Assembly (NCBI RefSeq): GCF_014199205.1
Contig: NZ_JACIJD010000007.1
Span: 124,001-188,000, forward strand
Length of the DNA: 64,000 nt
From: Muricoccus pecuniae
Lineage (GTDB): Bacteria; Pseudomonadota; Alphaproteobacteria; Acetobacterales; Acetobacteraceae
Reading direction: 5' to 3'
Shown here: positions 1 to 8,579 of the stretch, piece after piece
How positions within the stretch are numbered: the stretch's first letter is position 1
How the letters are laid out: the number at the start of each line of letters is the position of its first letter
Program-made: the position numbers and the translations under genes
The notes under the pieces: model-generated
Told to the model about the DNA's origin: nothing
Databases searched by the model: none
Seen by the model: the letters and a program-made list of their open reading frames with translations, nothing else

Positions 1-5
1 GCGCT

Positions 6-26
6 CTCATAAGCGGGGTTTATGAG
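6..26. promoter_or_regulatory. Inverted repeat over the LysR start codon (LTTR-box-like)
   Basis: CTCATAA and TTATGAG form a perfect 7-bp inverted repeat separated by 7 bases. The core ATAA-N7-TTAT fits the T-N11-A pattern bound by LysR-type regulators (T at 10, A at 22). The ATG of the next gene (22-24) lies inside the right arm, so a bound regulator would block its own expression. The repeat is visible; the autoregulatory role is inferred. Confidence 0.5.
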
Positions 27-954
27 CGTCACCCTGCGCCAGATGCGCGCCATCGTCGCCGTCGCCCGCACCGGCAGCCTTGGCCGCGCGGCCAAGCTGC
101 TTCACCTGTCCCAGCCGGCGCTGACCGTGCAGCTTCGCGAGGCCGAGGCCGCGCTGGGCCTGCGGCTCTTCGACCGCGGCGCGCGCGGGGCGGTGGCGAC
201 CGTGGCCGGGCGCGGCCTCGCCGACGCCTTCGCGCGGGTGCTGGAGGACCTGGACGCCGTGGTGGCCGGGGCCCGGGAGGCCGCGGCGGGCCGGAGCGGC
301 CTCGTGCGCGTGGCGGTCCTCCCCTCGGTGGGGGCGACCTTGCTCCCGCCCGTCCTCGCCCGGCTGCGCGCGGCCAATCCGGGCATCCGCATCGTGGTGC
401 GCGACGCCGTGGCGAGGAATGTCGTGCAGCTCGTCAGGACCGGGGCCGTCGAGATCGGCATCGGCACGGAGATCGAGCGCGACCCGGAGATCGAGGTGGT
501 GCCGATCCTGGAGGACCGGATGGTCGCCGTCCTCCCCTCCGGCCATCGCTTCGAAGCCCTTCCGGCGGTGGCCGTCGCCGAGCTCGCGGGAGAGGCGCTC
601 GTCCTGATGGACCCCGAGAGCAGCGTGCGCGCCCTCTTCGACCGCGCCTGCCGGGAGGCGGGGGTGAGCCCGCTGCCCGCCTGCGAGGCGACCTATATGA
701 GCACGGCCGTCGCGCTCGTGCGCGCAGGGCTCGGCATCGGCGTCCTTCCCTCCTCGGCCGTTGATCTGCGTGTGACGCCGATCCTGCAGACCCGGCCGAT
801 CGTCGGGCCCGAGGTCCGGCGCTCCATCAGCCTCGTCCGGCGTGCCGGCCGCACCCTCTCGCCCGCGGCCGAGGCGCTCGTCGGCGACATCCTCGCCGGG
901 ATCCGCGGCCCGGGCCTCCGCCAGCGGCGCCGGCGTCCCGCCCGGACGGGCTAG
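22..954 (+). CDS. LysR-family transcriptional regulator
   Basis: A 310-residue protein of normal LysR length. Residues about 3-62 form the winged helix-turn-helix, with the typical LTTR pattern (GSLGRAAKLLHLSQPALTVQ, then LGLRLFDRG). Residues about 90-295 match the periplasmic-binding-protein-like effector domain. It should bind DNA as a tetramer and respond to a small molecule, but the ligand cannot be read from sequence. The ATG at 22 lies in the inverted repeat at 6-26, which suggests negative autoregulation. Its usual divergent target would lie left of the window. The last 15 residues are an Arg-rich tail. Family assignment is firm; target unknown. Confidence 0.93.
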   Translation: MSVTLRQMRAIVAVARTGSLGRAAKLLHLSQPALTVQLREAEAALGLRLFDRGARGAVATVAGRGLADAFARVLEDLDAVVAGAREAAAGRSGLVRVAVLPSVGATLLPPVLARLRAANPGIRIVVRDAVARNVVQLVRTGAVEIGIGTEIERDPEIEVVPILEDRMVAVLPSGHRFEALPAVAVAELAGEALVLMDPESSVRALFDRACREAGVSPLPACEATYMSTAVALVRAGLGIGVLPSSAVDLRVTPILQTRPIVGPEVRRSISLVRRAGRTLSPAAEALVGDILAGIRGPGLRQRRRRPARTG

Positions 955-1112
955 GCCGGCGCGGCGACCCCGGGCGGGCAGGTGCCGCTCGCTCCCAGCG
1001 GAGCACCGGACAGCGAGGACGAGAGGCACCGCCCCGGCCCACCCGGCGGCATCCCGCGAAACCACGTGCCCCGGGGATGAGTTGTCCCGCCAGTCTGCGC
1101 CGGGATGATGAC

Positions 1113-1577
1113 ATGCTCGCCTCCTTCCTCATGGGCCTGGTCGGCGGACAGCGAGGGATGACGCCGCTGGCCACGGTCTCCGTCGCGGCCGCGCGCGGCG
1201 ACCTGCCGGAGGACAACGGGGCTCCCCGCCTGCTCGCCCATCCGCTGGTCGCGCTCGCCACGGTCGCCCTCGCGGTTGCCGAGCTGGGCGGCGACAAGAT
1301 GAAGTCCGCACCCGACCGGATCGTGCCCATCGGGCTGGCGACGCGCTTCGTCACCGCCGCCATCGCCGGGGCCTCGCTCGCCCCGCGCCGGCAGCGCTGG
1401 CTCGCCGCCGCGCTGGGCGGCACGACCGCGGTGGTCGCTTCCTATCCAGGCTGGCGCGCGAGGATCGCCGCCATGCCGCGCTACGGGCAGACGCCGACGG
1501 GACTGGTCGAGGACGCCATCGTCGTTATCAGCGCCGTGACGATCCTGCGCAAACTGGGCCGCTCCTCCGGGAGATAG
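1113..1577 (+). CDS. DUF4126-like small membrane protein
   Basis: A 154-residue hydrophobic protein starting MLASFLMGLVGGQRG. An in-frame ATG lies 36 bases upstream (1077), but the sequence it adds is charged and unlike the family, so 1113 is preferred. Features shared with DUF4126 proteins are an N-terminal glycine-rich helix with a GxRxxxPL-type motif (GQRGMTPLA), the segment ELGGDK in the middle, and a glycine-rich helix near residues 85-110. About four membrane helices are likely. It sits between unrelated genes on the same strand. Function is unknown for the family, and the match rests on motif resemblance only. Confidence 0.7.
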   Translation: MLASFLMGLVGGQRGMTPLATVSVAAARGDLPEDNGAPRLLAHPLVALATVALAVAELGGDKMKSAPDRIVPIGLATRFVTAAIAGASLAPRRQRWLAAALGGTTAVVASYPGWRARIAAMPRYGQTPTGLVEDAIVVISAVTILRKLGRSSGR

Positions 1578-1609
1578 GCGCTTCCACGGCAGCGGGGCGA
1601 CGGGAGCGA

Positions 1610-2515
1610 GTGGTGGGCGACGAGACAGTTGAGTTCAGCGCGGCGCAGCGGGATTCGGGCGATGGCGCGCCCGGCGCGACGGCCGCCTTCCCCTATGACC
1701 GAATGACGGTCGAGCGCTTCCGCGAGGCATTCCCGCGCGCGAGGTGGCGCGACGACCTCCGGGCCTGGTTCGTCCCGGGGGCACGGGCAGAGCGGCGGCT
1801 GAACGCCTGGATGGGGCGTGAGTGGCAGGGCGTGCTGGCCTATGCCGACCAACGCGGGCGCGACGCCTTCGACTTCGAGCCGATCTCGAGCCCCTATCTG
1901 GAGGTCGCGGAGGGCTTCGTGGTGCGAACGCCGTACTCCCGCACCGTCATCGCGGAGTTGCGGGAGGTGCCCTGGGCGTCGTGGGACCCCTCATCGAAGG
2001 CGTGGCGCGTGCCGTTCCGCTCCTTCGAGGAGTTGCGCAAGCGCTGGCCCGCCATCGAGGAGGCCGCCCGCCATGCCGAGCCCGAGGAGCGCCGGACGCG
2101 CGAGGAGAGCCGCAAGGCCTCCCCCGAGCACGGGGAGCGGCGGGCCGAGGCCGCCGAGCGTCGCCGGAACCGATATCCCGTGCCGGAGGACGCCTTGCCG
2201 CCGCTCGACCGCGTGCTGATGACCCATGCGGGCTGCGCGGTGTTCGAGGCGATCACGGGCGAGCTTCCCGAGCCGGCGACCGTCGCCCGCTTCTACCCCG
2301 GCCTCGCCGCCGGGCCCGCCGCGCTGATCTGGGCGACGCTGCGCCGGCCCGGCCATGCCGAGCTCGTCCAGGCCTGGCCCGCGAAGGCGGCACCAGGCCC
2401 GGCCGAGCTGGCGCGCGGCTGGTGGCAGCCGACGATCGAGGTGCTGCGGGAGGAACGTCGCAAGGCGGCGTCCCTTGAGCGTGCGCGGGCGACACGCCGG
2501 GCCAGGACGGTGTGA
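1610..2515 (+). CDS. Protein with two tandem HARP-like repeats
   Basis: A 301-residue soluble protein with a GTG start (an alternative ATG is at 1703). Two segments resemble each other: residues about 28-57 (FPYDRMTVERFRE then RWRDDLRAWFVP) and about 105-135 (TPYSRTVIAELRE then WDPSSKAWRVP). The pattern of PY, a helix, then a W-rich strand ending in K/R-A-W-x-V-P recalls the HARP domain of SMARCAL1-type annealing helicases and related bacterial proteins. No helicase motifs follow. The middle (about 150-190) is very rich in Arg and Glu and probably helical. The C-terminal part is unrecognised. DNA or nucleoprotein binding is a guess from the repeat. Confidence 0.6.
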   Translation: MVGDETVEFSAAQRDSGDGAPGATAAFPYDRMTVERFREAFPRARWRDDLRAWFVPGARAERRLNAWMGREWQGVLAYADQRGRDAFDFEPISSPYLEVAEGFVVRTPYSRTVIAELREVPWASWDPSSKAWRVPFRSFEELRKRWPAIEEAARHAEPEERRTREESRKASPEHGERRAEAAERRRNRYPVPEDALPPLDRVLMTHAGCAVFEAITGELPEPATVARFYPGLAAGPAALIWATLRRPGHAELVQAWPAKAAPGPAELARGWWQPTIEVLREERRKAASLERARATRRARTV

Positions 2516-2522
2516 CTGGCCG

Positions 2523-2581
2523 CTTGCCCGGCGAGACGGCTTCGGCGAGCCCGAAGCGGCTCACGGGCTCGGCCGGGCAAG
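2523..2581. terminator. Nested hairpin between convergent genes
   Basis: An outer 10-bp stem (CTTGCCCGGC at 2523-2532 with GCCGGGCAAG at 2572-2581) encloses a perfect inner hairpin (GCTTCGG at 2539-2545, CCGAAGC at 2551-2557). It lies between two convergent genes, so it can serve as a two-way terminator. There is no U-tract, which is common in GC-rich alphaproteobacteria. Confidence 0.55.
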
Positions 2582-2596
2582 GGGCGCGGGGGAGGC

Positions 2597-4384
2597 TCAG
2601 GCGTTCCTGACCGCGTCCGTCATGACCGCGCGCCAGATCTGGGCGGGCAGCCCGCCTCCCGACACGCCGGTCATCGGCTTGCTGTCGCTGTTCCCGAGCC
2701 ACACGCCGGCGACGTAGCTCTCGGTGAAGCCGATGAACCAGGCGTCGCGGTTGGCGGTGGTCGTCCCCGTCTTGCCCGCCGCCCAGAAGCCCGGATCGGC
2801 GGCCTTCCCGGTTCCCCGCTGCACGACGCCGGCGAGCATCTGTCGCATGGCATCGGCCTGCTGCGGTGCCAGCACCTGCCTGATCTCCGATCTCGCCGGC
2901 AGCACGCGCGTCAGCAGCTCGCCCCCGGCTGGGTCCTGAACGCGCTGCACCGAGTAGGGCACGACCATGCGGCCGCGATTGGCGACGCTGGCGAAGGCGG
3001 CGGTGAGATCGACCAGCCTCGCCTCATAGGTGCCGAGCGCCAGGTCGCCGGCCTCTCCCCCGGGATCGTCGGCGATGTTCAACCTCTCGATCAGCGTCCT
3101 GACCTCGCCGGTGTTCCTGATAGCGAGCCGCACCGCGGCGGTGTTGGAGGACTTTTCCAGGGCGGCGGAGAGCGGGATGTCGCCGAGATACGTGTCGTCG
3201 AAGTTCCTCACGGGGCGACCGCCCAGGGTGAGGGGCGCGTCGCTGATCCTGCTCTCAGGCGTGCTGCCTTCCTGCAGGGCGGCGAGATAGACGAACAGCT
3301 TCGCCACCGAGCCCGGCTGGCGCTTCGCCTGCGTCGCGTGGTCCCACTCCTTGCGCTTGTAGTCGCGCCCGCCCACCAGCGCGACCACCGCGCCGTCGAG
3401 GCGCATGACGACGACCGCGCCCTCCTCGATCGCCCTCGTCCGCGCATTCGCCCGCAAGGCCTGCTCGAGATGCCGCTCCGCCGCCGCCTGGATCCTCGGG
3501 TCGAGCGTGGTGGTGATGGTCCTCGTGCCCTTGCGGGCGCTGGGGGCGGCGTTGGCGTTCGCCTCGTTCTCGGCCCAGCGGGCGAACCAGCCGATCTGAG
3601 TGCCTCGGGGATAGAAGCCTCCCCAGGCCGATCTCGAGGGCGCCACGGTCACCGGCTGCGCCTTCGCCCGGTCCGCCGCCGCGCGGGTGAGGAGGTCGGC
3701 ATCCACCATCTGCTCGATGACGCGGAAGCCCCGGTCCCGCGACAGCTCGAAGTTGCGATGGGGGTTGAAGCGGTTGGGTGCGGGCAGCAGCCCGACCATC
3801 ATGGCGGATTCCAGCACGCTGAGGCTGCGGGCGTACTTGTTGAAGTACACGCGCGCCGCCGCCTCGATGCCATGGGCGCTGCCGCCGAAGAACACCCTGT
3901 TGAGGTAGACGAACAGGATGTCCTCCTTGCTCAGGTTGAGCTCGAGGATCGGCGCGAGCACCGGCTCCTCCAGCAGCTTCCGGACGATCGGGCTGTGCTC
4001 CTTGAGGTAGATCTCCTTGATCGTCTGCTGGGTGAGCGTGCTGCCGCCCTGGGTGCGCCCCGTGAGCGTCGACCAGACCGCGCGCGCCATCGCCCTGGGG
4101 TCCAGGCCCCAGTGCTCGTAGAAGCGGCGGTCCTCGCTCGCGACCAGCGCGTCGATCAGATGCCTAGGCAGCTGGGCGAAGGGCACCGGCGGGCCGTAAT
4201 AGGCCCCGCGTGCCCCGACGAACTCGCCCTGGGCGCTGAGGACCCGTATGCCGTCCTCCCGGTTCTCGGTGATCAGCCGGTTGGCATCAGCGAGCTCGAG
4301 CGCCTCGGTGGGGCGAGGAGCGGCCGCGGCCAGGCCAAGCAGGGCGAGAAAGCGTCTGCGATCTAGGGACTGGTCAGGCGGCAT
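2597..4384 (-). CDS. Class A penicillin-binding protein (transglycosylase/transpeptidase)
   Basis: A 595-residue bifunctional peptidoglycan synthase. The GT51 transglycosylase domain comes first, with EDRRFYEHWGLDP, GGSTLTQQ and the AHGIEAAARVYF region. The transpeptidase domain follows, with the SxxK serine (PGSVAKL), the SxN motif (KSSNTAA) and KTGT near the end. It polymerises lipid II and cross-links stem peptides at the outer face of the inner membrane. Unusually, the N-terminus reads DRRRFLALLGLAAAA, a Tat-like twin-arginine leader, rather than the normal cytoplasmic tail plus anchor helix. The ATG at 4384 is used; a TTG six bases upstream is possible. It is at the short end for class A enzymes, and no C-terminal extra domain is seen. 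Confidence 0.93.
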   Translation of the reverse strand: MPPDQSLDRRRFLALLGLAAAAPRPTEALELADANRLITENREDGIRVLSAQGEFVGARGAYYGPPVPFAQLPRHLIDALVASEDRRFYEHWGLDPRAMARAVWSTLTGRTQGGSTLTQQTIKEIYLKEHSPIVRKLLEEPVLAPILELNLSKEDILFVYLNRVFFGGSAHGIEAAARVYFNKYARSLSVLESAMMVGLLPAPNRFNPHRNFELSRDRGFRVIEQMVDADLLTRAAADRAKAQPVTVAPSRSAWGGFYPRGTQIGWFARWAENEANANAAPSARKGTRTITTTLDPRIQAAAERHLEQALRANARTRAIEEGAVVVMRLDGAVVALVGGRDYKRKEWDHATQAKRQPGSVAKLFVYLAALQEGSTPESRISDAPLTLGGRPVRNFDDTYLGDIPLSAALEKSSNTAAVRLAIRNTGEVRTLIERLNIADDPGGEAGDLALGTYEARLVDLTAAFASVANRGRMVVPYSVQRVQDPAGGELLTRVLPARSEIRQVLAPQQADAMRQMLAGVVQRGTGKAADPGFWAAGKTGTTTANRDAWFIGFTESYVAGVWLGNSDSKPMTGVSGGGLPAQIWRAVMTDAVRNA

Positions 4385-4468
4385 GGGCAAGGCTGGAACA
4401 TGCCCCCTGGTACAGGAGGGCCGGTCCGGGGGCAGCTAACAACATGCGGCGCGCGAGGGGCCGCCGCT

Positions 4469-5362
4469 TCAGCCCCGGTAGCGCAGGGCCTCTACCAGCA
4501 AGGCGAGGGCCGGGGTCGGCTGGCGCCGGCTGGGATAGTAGAGATGGTATCCCGAAAAGGGCGGGCACCAGTCGGCGAGCACGCGCTCCAGCCGCCCCGA
4601 GGCGAGGTGATCCCGAACCTGGTCCTCGAAGACGCAGGCCAGGCCGAGGCCGGCGAGGGTCGCCCGGAGGAGCAGGGCCGGGGTGTTGACCACCAGCGGT
4701 CCGTCCACATGCACCCTCAACTCGCGCTCCCCCTTCTCCAGCTCCCAGGCATAGAGGGAGCCGTGCGTCGGCAGGCGCAGGTTGATGCAGGCATGGTCGG
4801 TCAGGTCCTGCGGCGTGTTCGGCCGCGGGTGGCGTGCGAAATATGCGGGGGCGCCGACGACCGCCATCCGCATGTCCGGCCCGATGCGCAGGGCGACCAT
4901 GTCCTTCGCCACCTGGTCGCCGAAGCGGATGCCCGCATCGTACCGCCCGGCCACGAGATCGGTGAGGGTGTTGTCGACATCGATCTCGACCTTGATGTCG
5001 GGATAGTCGGGCAGGAGCCGCTCCAGGGCCGGCCAGAGGATGGCGTCGACGGGGTGCTCGCCCGCCGTGATGCGGATGGTGCCGGAGGGCCGGTCGCGGA
5101 ACTCGCTGAGTTGCGCCAGGGTCTGGTCGATCCCGTCGAGAGCCGGGCCGAGGGTACGGAGCAGGCGCTCGCCCGCATCCGTCGGCGCCACGCTGCGCGT
5201 GGTTCGGGCCAGGAGGCGGATGCCGAGCCGTTCCTCCAGCCCGCGCAGGGTCTGGCTGAGGGCCGATTGGGAGACGCCGAGCTTCGCCGCGGCCCGGGTG
5301 AAGCTTCCCGCGCGCGCCACGGCGAGGAACGCCTCCAGGTCGTTCAGGTCCGACCGCGCCAT
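4469..5362 (-). CDS. LysR-family transcriptional regulator (likely regulator of the adjacent exporter)
   Basis: A 297-residue LysR protein. The N-terminal helix-turn-helix (DLNDLEAFLAVARAGSFTRA, then LGVSQSALSQTLRGLE) covers residues about 4-63. The effector domain runs from about 90 to 292 and resembles the subgroup that represses or activates divergently placed transporters and oxidoreductases. It is divergent from the NepI-like exporter gene across a 229-bp gap, the classical arrangement for an LTTR and its target. A 6-bp inverted repeat lies just upstream of its start. Ligand unknown. Confidence 0.92.
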   Translation of the reverse strand: MARSDLNDLEAFLAVARAGSFTRAAAKLGVSQSALSQTLRGLEERLGIRLLARTTRSVAPTDAGERLLRTLGPALDGIDQTLAQLSEFRDRPSGTIRITAGEHPVDAILWPALERLLPDYPDIKVEIDVDNTLTDLVAGRYDAGIRFGDQVAKDMVALRIGPDMRMAVVGAPAYFARHPRPNTPQDLTDHACINLRLPTHGSLYAWELEKGERELRVHVDGPLVVNTPALLLRATLAGLGLACVFEDQVRDHLASGRLERVLADWCPPFSGYHLYYPSRRQPTPALALLVEALRYRG

Positions 5363-5366
5363 TGAG

Positions 5367-5396
5367 AAGTCCTGCTTATAGCCTCGTGCGGGACTT
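5367..5396. promoter_or_regulatory. Inverted repeat in the LysR/exporter divergent gap
   Basis: AAGTCC (5367-5372) and GGACTT (5391-5396) form a perfect inverted repeat with an 18-base spacer, 4 bases upstream of the LysR start codon. It could be the LTTR operator, although the spacing is wider than the usual T-N11-A core. It could also be chance. Confidence 0.3.
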
Positions 5397-5591
5397 AGCG
5401 TCTAATCGCCGGGGGCGGCACCCGCTATCTCACGGCTCCATGCTCTTGTCGGTCACGCCGGCTGCCGAGGTCACGGCAGGGGAGGGCGTGGGGCTCGGGC
5501 GGGCGTCATCCCGGCCCCGGCGGCGAGCCCGCGGCCTCCCTGGCCACGACCTGAGAGCCATTTCCGACAAGCTGAAGGGGAAAGGTCACCG

Positions 5592-6791
5592 ATGAGCGGA
5601 CGAACCATCTCGGGCGCCGGGGCGCTCCCTTCGCATTCCTCGCGCTCGGGCGCGGTTCTCGCGATGACGCTGTGCGCGGCCGCGCTCATCGCGTCGGAGT
5701 TCATGCCGGTCAGCCTGCTGACGCCGGTCGCCTCCGATCTCGGGATGACGGAGGGGCAGGCCGGGCAGGCGATCTCGGTGTCCGGCATCTTCGCCGTCCT
5801 GACCAGCCTCTTCGCCTCCGCGGCCTCGGGGCGGCTCGACCGCCGCACCGTGCTGCTCGCCTTCACGCTGCTCATGGCCGTCTCCGGCAGCATCGTCGCC
5901 TTCGCGCCGAGCTACCCCGTCCTGATGGCCGGGAGGGCGCTGCTCGGCGTGGCGATCGGCGGCTTCTGGTCGATGTCGACCGCCACCGTGATGCGCCTCG
6001 TCCCCCGCGAGGAGGTGCCGAAGGCGCTCGCGATCCTGAACGGCGGCAATGCCCTGGCCGCGACGGTGGCGGCGCCCCTCGGGAGCTTTCTCGGCGCCTA
6101 TATCGGGTGGCGAGGCGCCTTCTTCTGCGTCGTCCCCCTGGCCGCGCTGGCCTTCGCCTGGCAGCTGGCGACCATCCCGCCGCTACCCGCCGAACGCCGG
6201 TCGGGCGCCGGGGCCGCCTTCGGTCTGCTCCGCCGCCCCCGGGTCGCCACGGGCATGCTCGCGATCCTGTTCCTGTTCATGGGACAGTTCGCGCTGTTCA
6301 CCTATCTCCGCCCCTTCCTTGAGACGGTCACGCGCGTGGATGTCCCGACCCTGTCGCTCATCCTTCTCGCCGTGGGGGTCGCGGGCTTCGTCGGCACCTA
6401 TCTCATCGGCTGGTTCCTGCGGGCGAGCCTGCCCGCCGTGCTGGTGGGCATCCCGCTCGGGATGGCGGCAATCGCGATCGCGCTGATGGGGTTGGGGCAC
6501 TGGCCGGCGGCGACGGCGGCCCTGCTGGCGGGGTGGGGGCTCATCGGCACGCCCGCGCCCGTCGGCTGGGGAACCTGGCTGAGCCGGACGTTGCCGGAGG
6601 ATGCCGAGGCGGGCGGGGGGCTGATGGTCGCGACCATCCAGCTTGCCATCACCCTGGGAGCCTCGGTGGGCGGCTTCCTGTTCGACCTCAGCGGCTACCG
6701 CAGCACTTTCGGCATCAGCGCGGCGCTGCTGTGCGCCTCCGCCCTGCTCGCGCTCCTGAGCTGGCGCGGCGGGCCGGGGCGGGGCGAGTAG
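5592..6791 (+). CDS. nepI: MFS exporter, NepI-like (purine ribonucleoside efflux family)
   Basis: A 399-residue major facilitator superfamily protein with 12 predicted membrane helices (DHA1 type). Stretches closely resemble E. coli NepI, the inosine/guanosine exporter: EFMPVSLLTP in helix 1, GVAIGGFWSMS and MRLVP before helix 5, PLGSFLGAYIGWR in the helix 5-6 region, and PVGWGTWLSR near helix 10. It should use the proton gradient to export a small hydrophilic substrate. It is divergent from a LysR gene and upstream of the PaoABC-type oxidoreductase, so its substrate may be linked to that enzyme. An AAGGGGAAAGG ribosome binding site precedes the ATG. Family is sure; substrate is not. Confidence 0.85.
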   Translation: MSGRTISGAGALPSHSSRSGAVLAMTLCAAALIASEFMPVSLLTPVASDLGMTEGQAGQAISVSGIFAVLTSLFASAASGRLDRRTVLLAFTLLMAVSGSIVAFAPSYPVLMAGRALLGVAIGGFWSMSTATVMRLVPREEVPKALAILNGGNALAATVAAPLGSFLGAYIGWRGAFFCVVPLAALAFAWQLATIPPLPAERRSGAGAAFGLLRRPRVATGMLAILFLFMGQFALFTYLRPFLETVTRVDVPTLSLILLAVGVAGFVGTYLIGWFLRASLPAVLVGIPLGMAAIAIALMGLGHWPAATAALLAGWGLIGTPAPVGWGTWLSRTLPEDAEAGGGLMVATIQLAITLGASVGGFLFDLSGYRSTFGISAALLCASALLALLSWRGGPGRGE

Positions 6792-6957
6792 GACAATCCC
6801 GCGCGACTTTTGGGCGGGTGCGCCGTTCTGTGTGCTCGGCGCGGAGGAAGGCGAGGGGGCGGCATGCCCTCCTGCCCGGTCAGGCGCAGCCGCAGGCCGG
6901 ATTCACAGAGAGCCGCAAGCCGCGTGTCGGCCGGCAACTCAGGCGGAAAGACGAGGA

Positions 6958-7629
6958 ATGGTGATGGAGAACGAGATGGGGAGCCCTGACTTCGAGCCAA
7001 CCCGGCGCGGCCTGCTGGCCGGGGCCGCCACGGCGACGAGCTTCGCCGCCGCCGGCCCTGCCGGTGCGCAGGGGGCGGGCGGCAGCGCTGCGGCCGCCCC
7101 GGCCGCCGGAGTGCCCGTGCTGTCCAAGGTCTCGCTGATGGTGAACGGGCAGCGGCGCGAGCTGGAGCTGGACACGCGGACGACGCTGCTGGACGCCCTG
7201 CGCGAGCACCTGCAGCTGACGGGCAGCAAGAAGGGCTGCGACCACGGCCAGTGCGGCGCCTGCACGGTGATGGTGGACGGCCAGAGGGTTCTCTCCTGCC
7301 TGACGCTCGCCGTCATGCACGAGGGCGACGAGGTGAAGACCATCGAGGGGCTGGGGCAGCCCGACAGCCTGCACCCCATGCAGGCCGCCTTCGTGAAGCA
7401 TGACGGCTACCAGTGCGGTTACTGCACCCCGGGCCAGATCTGCTCCTCCGTCGCGATGCTGGAGGAGATCAAGGCGGGCGTGCCGAGCCATGTGACGGCC
7501 GACCTGACCGCGGCACCCCAGCTCACGGCGGACGAGATCCGCGAGCGCATGAGCGGCAACATCTGCCGCTGCGGCGCCTATTCCAACATCGTCGACGCGA
7601 TCACCGAAGTCGCGGGGAGGCAGGCATGA
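6958..7629 (+). CDS. paoA: Aldehyde/xanthine oxidoreductase small subunit, [2Fe-2S], Tat-exported
   Basis: A 223-residue iron-sulfur subunit of a PaoABC-type (YagTSR) molybdenum hydroxylase. The first ~40 residues are a Tat leader ([10 protein letters not shown], hydrophobic stretch, AQG), so the complex acts in the periplasm. The plant-type [2Fe-2S] site follows ([19 protein letters not shown]), then the second cluster ([14 protein letters not shown] and GNICRCGAY). It passes electrons from the molybdenum centre to FAD. The ATG at 6958 follows a GACGAGGA ribosome binding site; the ATG at 6964 is an alternative, and any further upstream start would displace the leader. It overlaps the next gene by 4 bases. 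Confidence 0.93.
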   Translation: MVMENEMGSPDFEPTRRGLLAGAATATSFAAAGPAGAQGAGGSAAAAPAAGVPVLSKVSLMVNGQRRELELDTRTTLLDALREHLQLTGSKKGCDHGQCGACTVMVDGQRVLSCLTLAVMHEGDEVKTIEGLGQPDSLHPMQAAFVKHDGYQCGYCTPGQICSSVAMLEEIKAGVPSHVTADLTAAPQLTADEIRERMSGNICRCGAYSNIVDAITEVAGRQA

Positions 7630-8576
7630 GGCCCTTCACCTACGAGCGCGCCCGCACGCCCGCCGAGGCGGCCGCGGCGGCCAACCGCAACCCCGCCGCC
7701 AAGTTCATCGCGGGCGGGACCAACCTGCTCGACCTCATGAAGCTCCAGATCGAGGTGCCGAGCCACCTGATCGACGTCAACGGCCTCGGCCTGGACCGGA
7801 TCGAGGCCACGCCCGAGGGCGGGCTGCGCATCGGGGCGCTGGTGCGCAACACGGATCTGGCCGCCGATGAGCGCGTGCGGCGCGACTACGGCGTGCTCAC
7901 CCGCGCGCTGCTGGCCGGCGCCACGGGGCAGCTTCGCAACAAGGCGACGACGGCGGGCAACCTGCTCCAGCGCACGCGCTGCCCCTACTTCTACGACACC
8001 AACATGGCCTGCAACAAACGCCAGCCCGGCAGCGGCTGCTCGGCCATCGGCGGCGTCACGCGCCACCTCGCGGTGATCGGCATGAGCGAGGCCTGCATCG
8101 CGACCCATCCCAGCGACATGGCGGTTGCCATGCGCGCGCTGGACGCGGTGGTGGAGACGGTGAGGCCGGACGGCACGACCCGCAGCATCCCGATGGCCGA
8201 GTTCCACCGCCTTCCCGGCGACACGCCGCATATCGAGACGGCGCTGGGTAGGGGCGAGTTCATCACCGCGGTGACCTTGCCGCCGCCGCTCGGCGGTCGG
8301 CAGTTCTACCGCAAGGTGCGCGACCGGGCCTCCTACGCCTTCGCCCTCGTCTCGGTGGCGGCCGTGGTGCAGCCGGACGGCACGGGGCGCGTGGCGCTGG
8401 GCGGCGTGGCGCACAAGCCCTGGCGGGTGGAAGCGGCCGAGGCCGAGCTGCCGCGCGGTGCCAAGCCCGCCATGGCCGCGATCCTGAACGGTGCGCGGCC
8501 GACCCATGAGAACGCGTTCAAGGTCACCTTGGCCGAGCGCGCACTCGCATCCGTGCTGTCCGAGGCGAGGGGCTGA
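7626..8576 (+). CDS. paoB: Aldehyde/xanthine oxidoreductase FAD-binding subunit
   Basis: A 316-residue FAD subunit of the molybdenum hydroxylase, translationally coupled to the small subunit (ATGA overlap). FAD-binding motifs are [15 protein letters not shown] near residue 30 and [19 protein letters not shown] near 110. The segment with [17 protein letters not shown] and GSGCSAI carries extra cysteines. This matches the insertion in E. coli PaoB that holds an additional [4Fe-4S] cluster, which separates PaoABC-type enzymes from ordinary xanthine dehydrogenase. Electrons should leave the enzyme here. The C-terminal CO-dehydrogenase-flavoprotein domain covers about 200-310. Confidence 0.92.
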   Translation: MRPFTYERARTPAEAAAAANRNPAAKFIAGGTNLLDLMKLQIEVPSHLIDVNGLGLDRIEATPEGGLRIGALVRNTDLAADERVRRDYGVLTRALLAGATGQLRNKATTAGNLLQRTRCPYFYDTNMACNKRQPGSGCSAIGGVTRHLAVIGMSEACIATHPSDMAVAMRALDAVVETVRPDGTTRSIPMAEFHRLPGDTPHIETALGRGEFITAVTLPPPLGGRQFYRKVRDRASYAFALVSVAAVVQPDGTGRVALGGVAHKPWRVEAAEAELPRGAKPAMAAILNGARPTHENAFKVTLAERALASVLSEARG

Positions 8577-8579
8577 GCC

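Noticed and set aside
5397-5591. Possible small plus-strand gene in the LysR/exporter gap
   Set aside because: The frame overlaps the LysR start, has random composition and no good ribosome binding site; the gap is better explained as divergent promoters.
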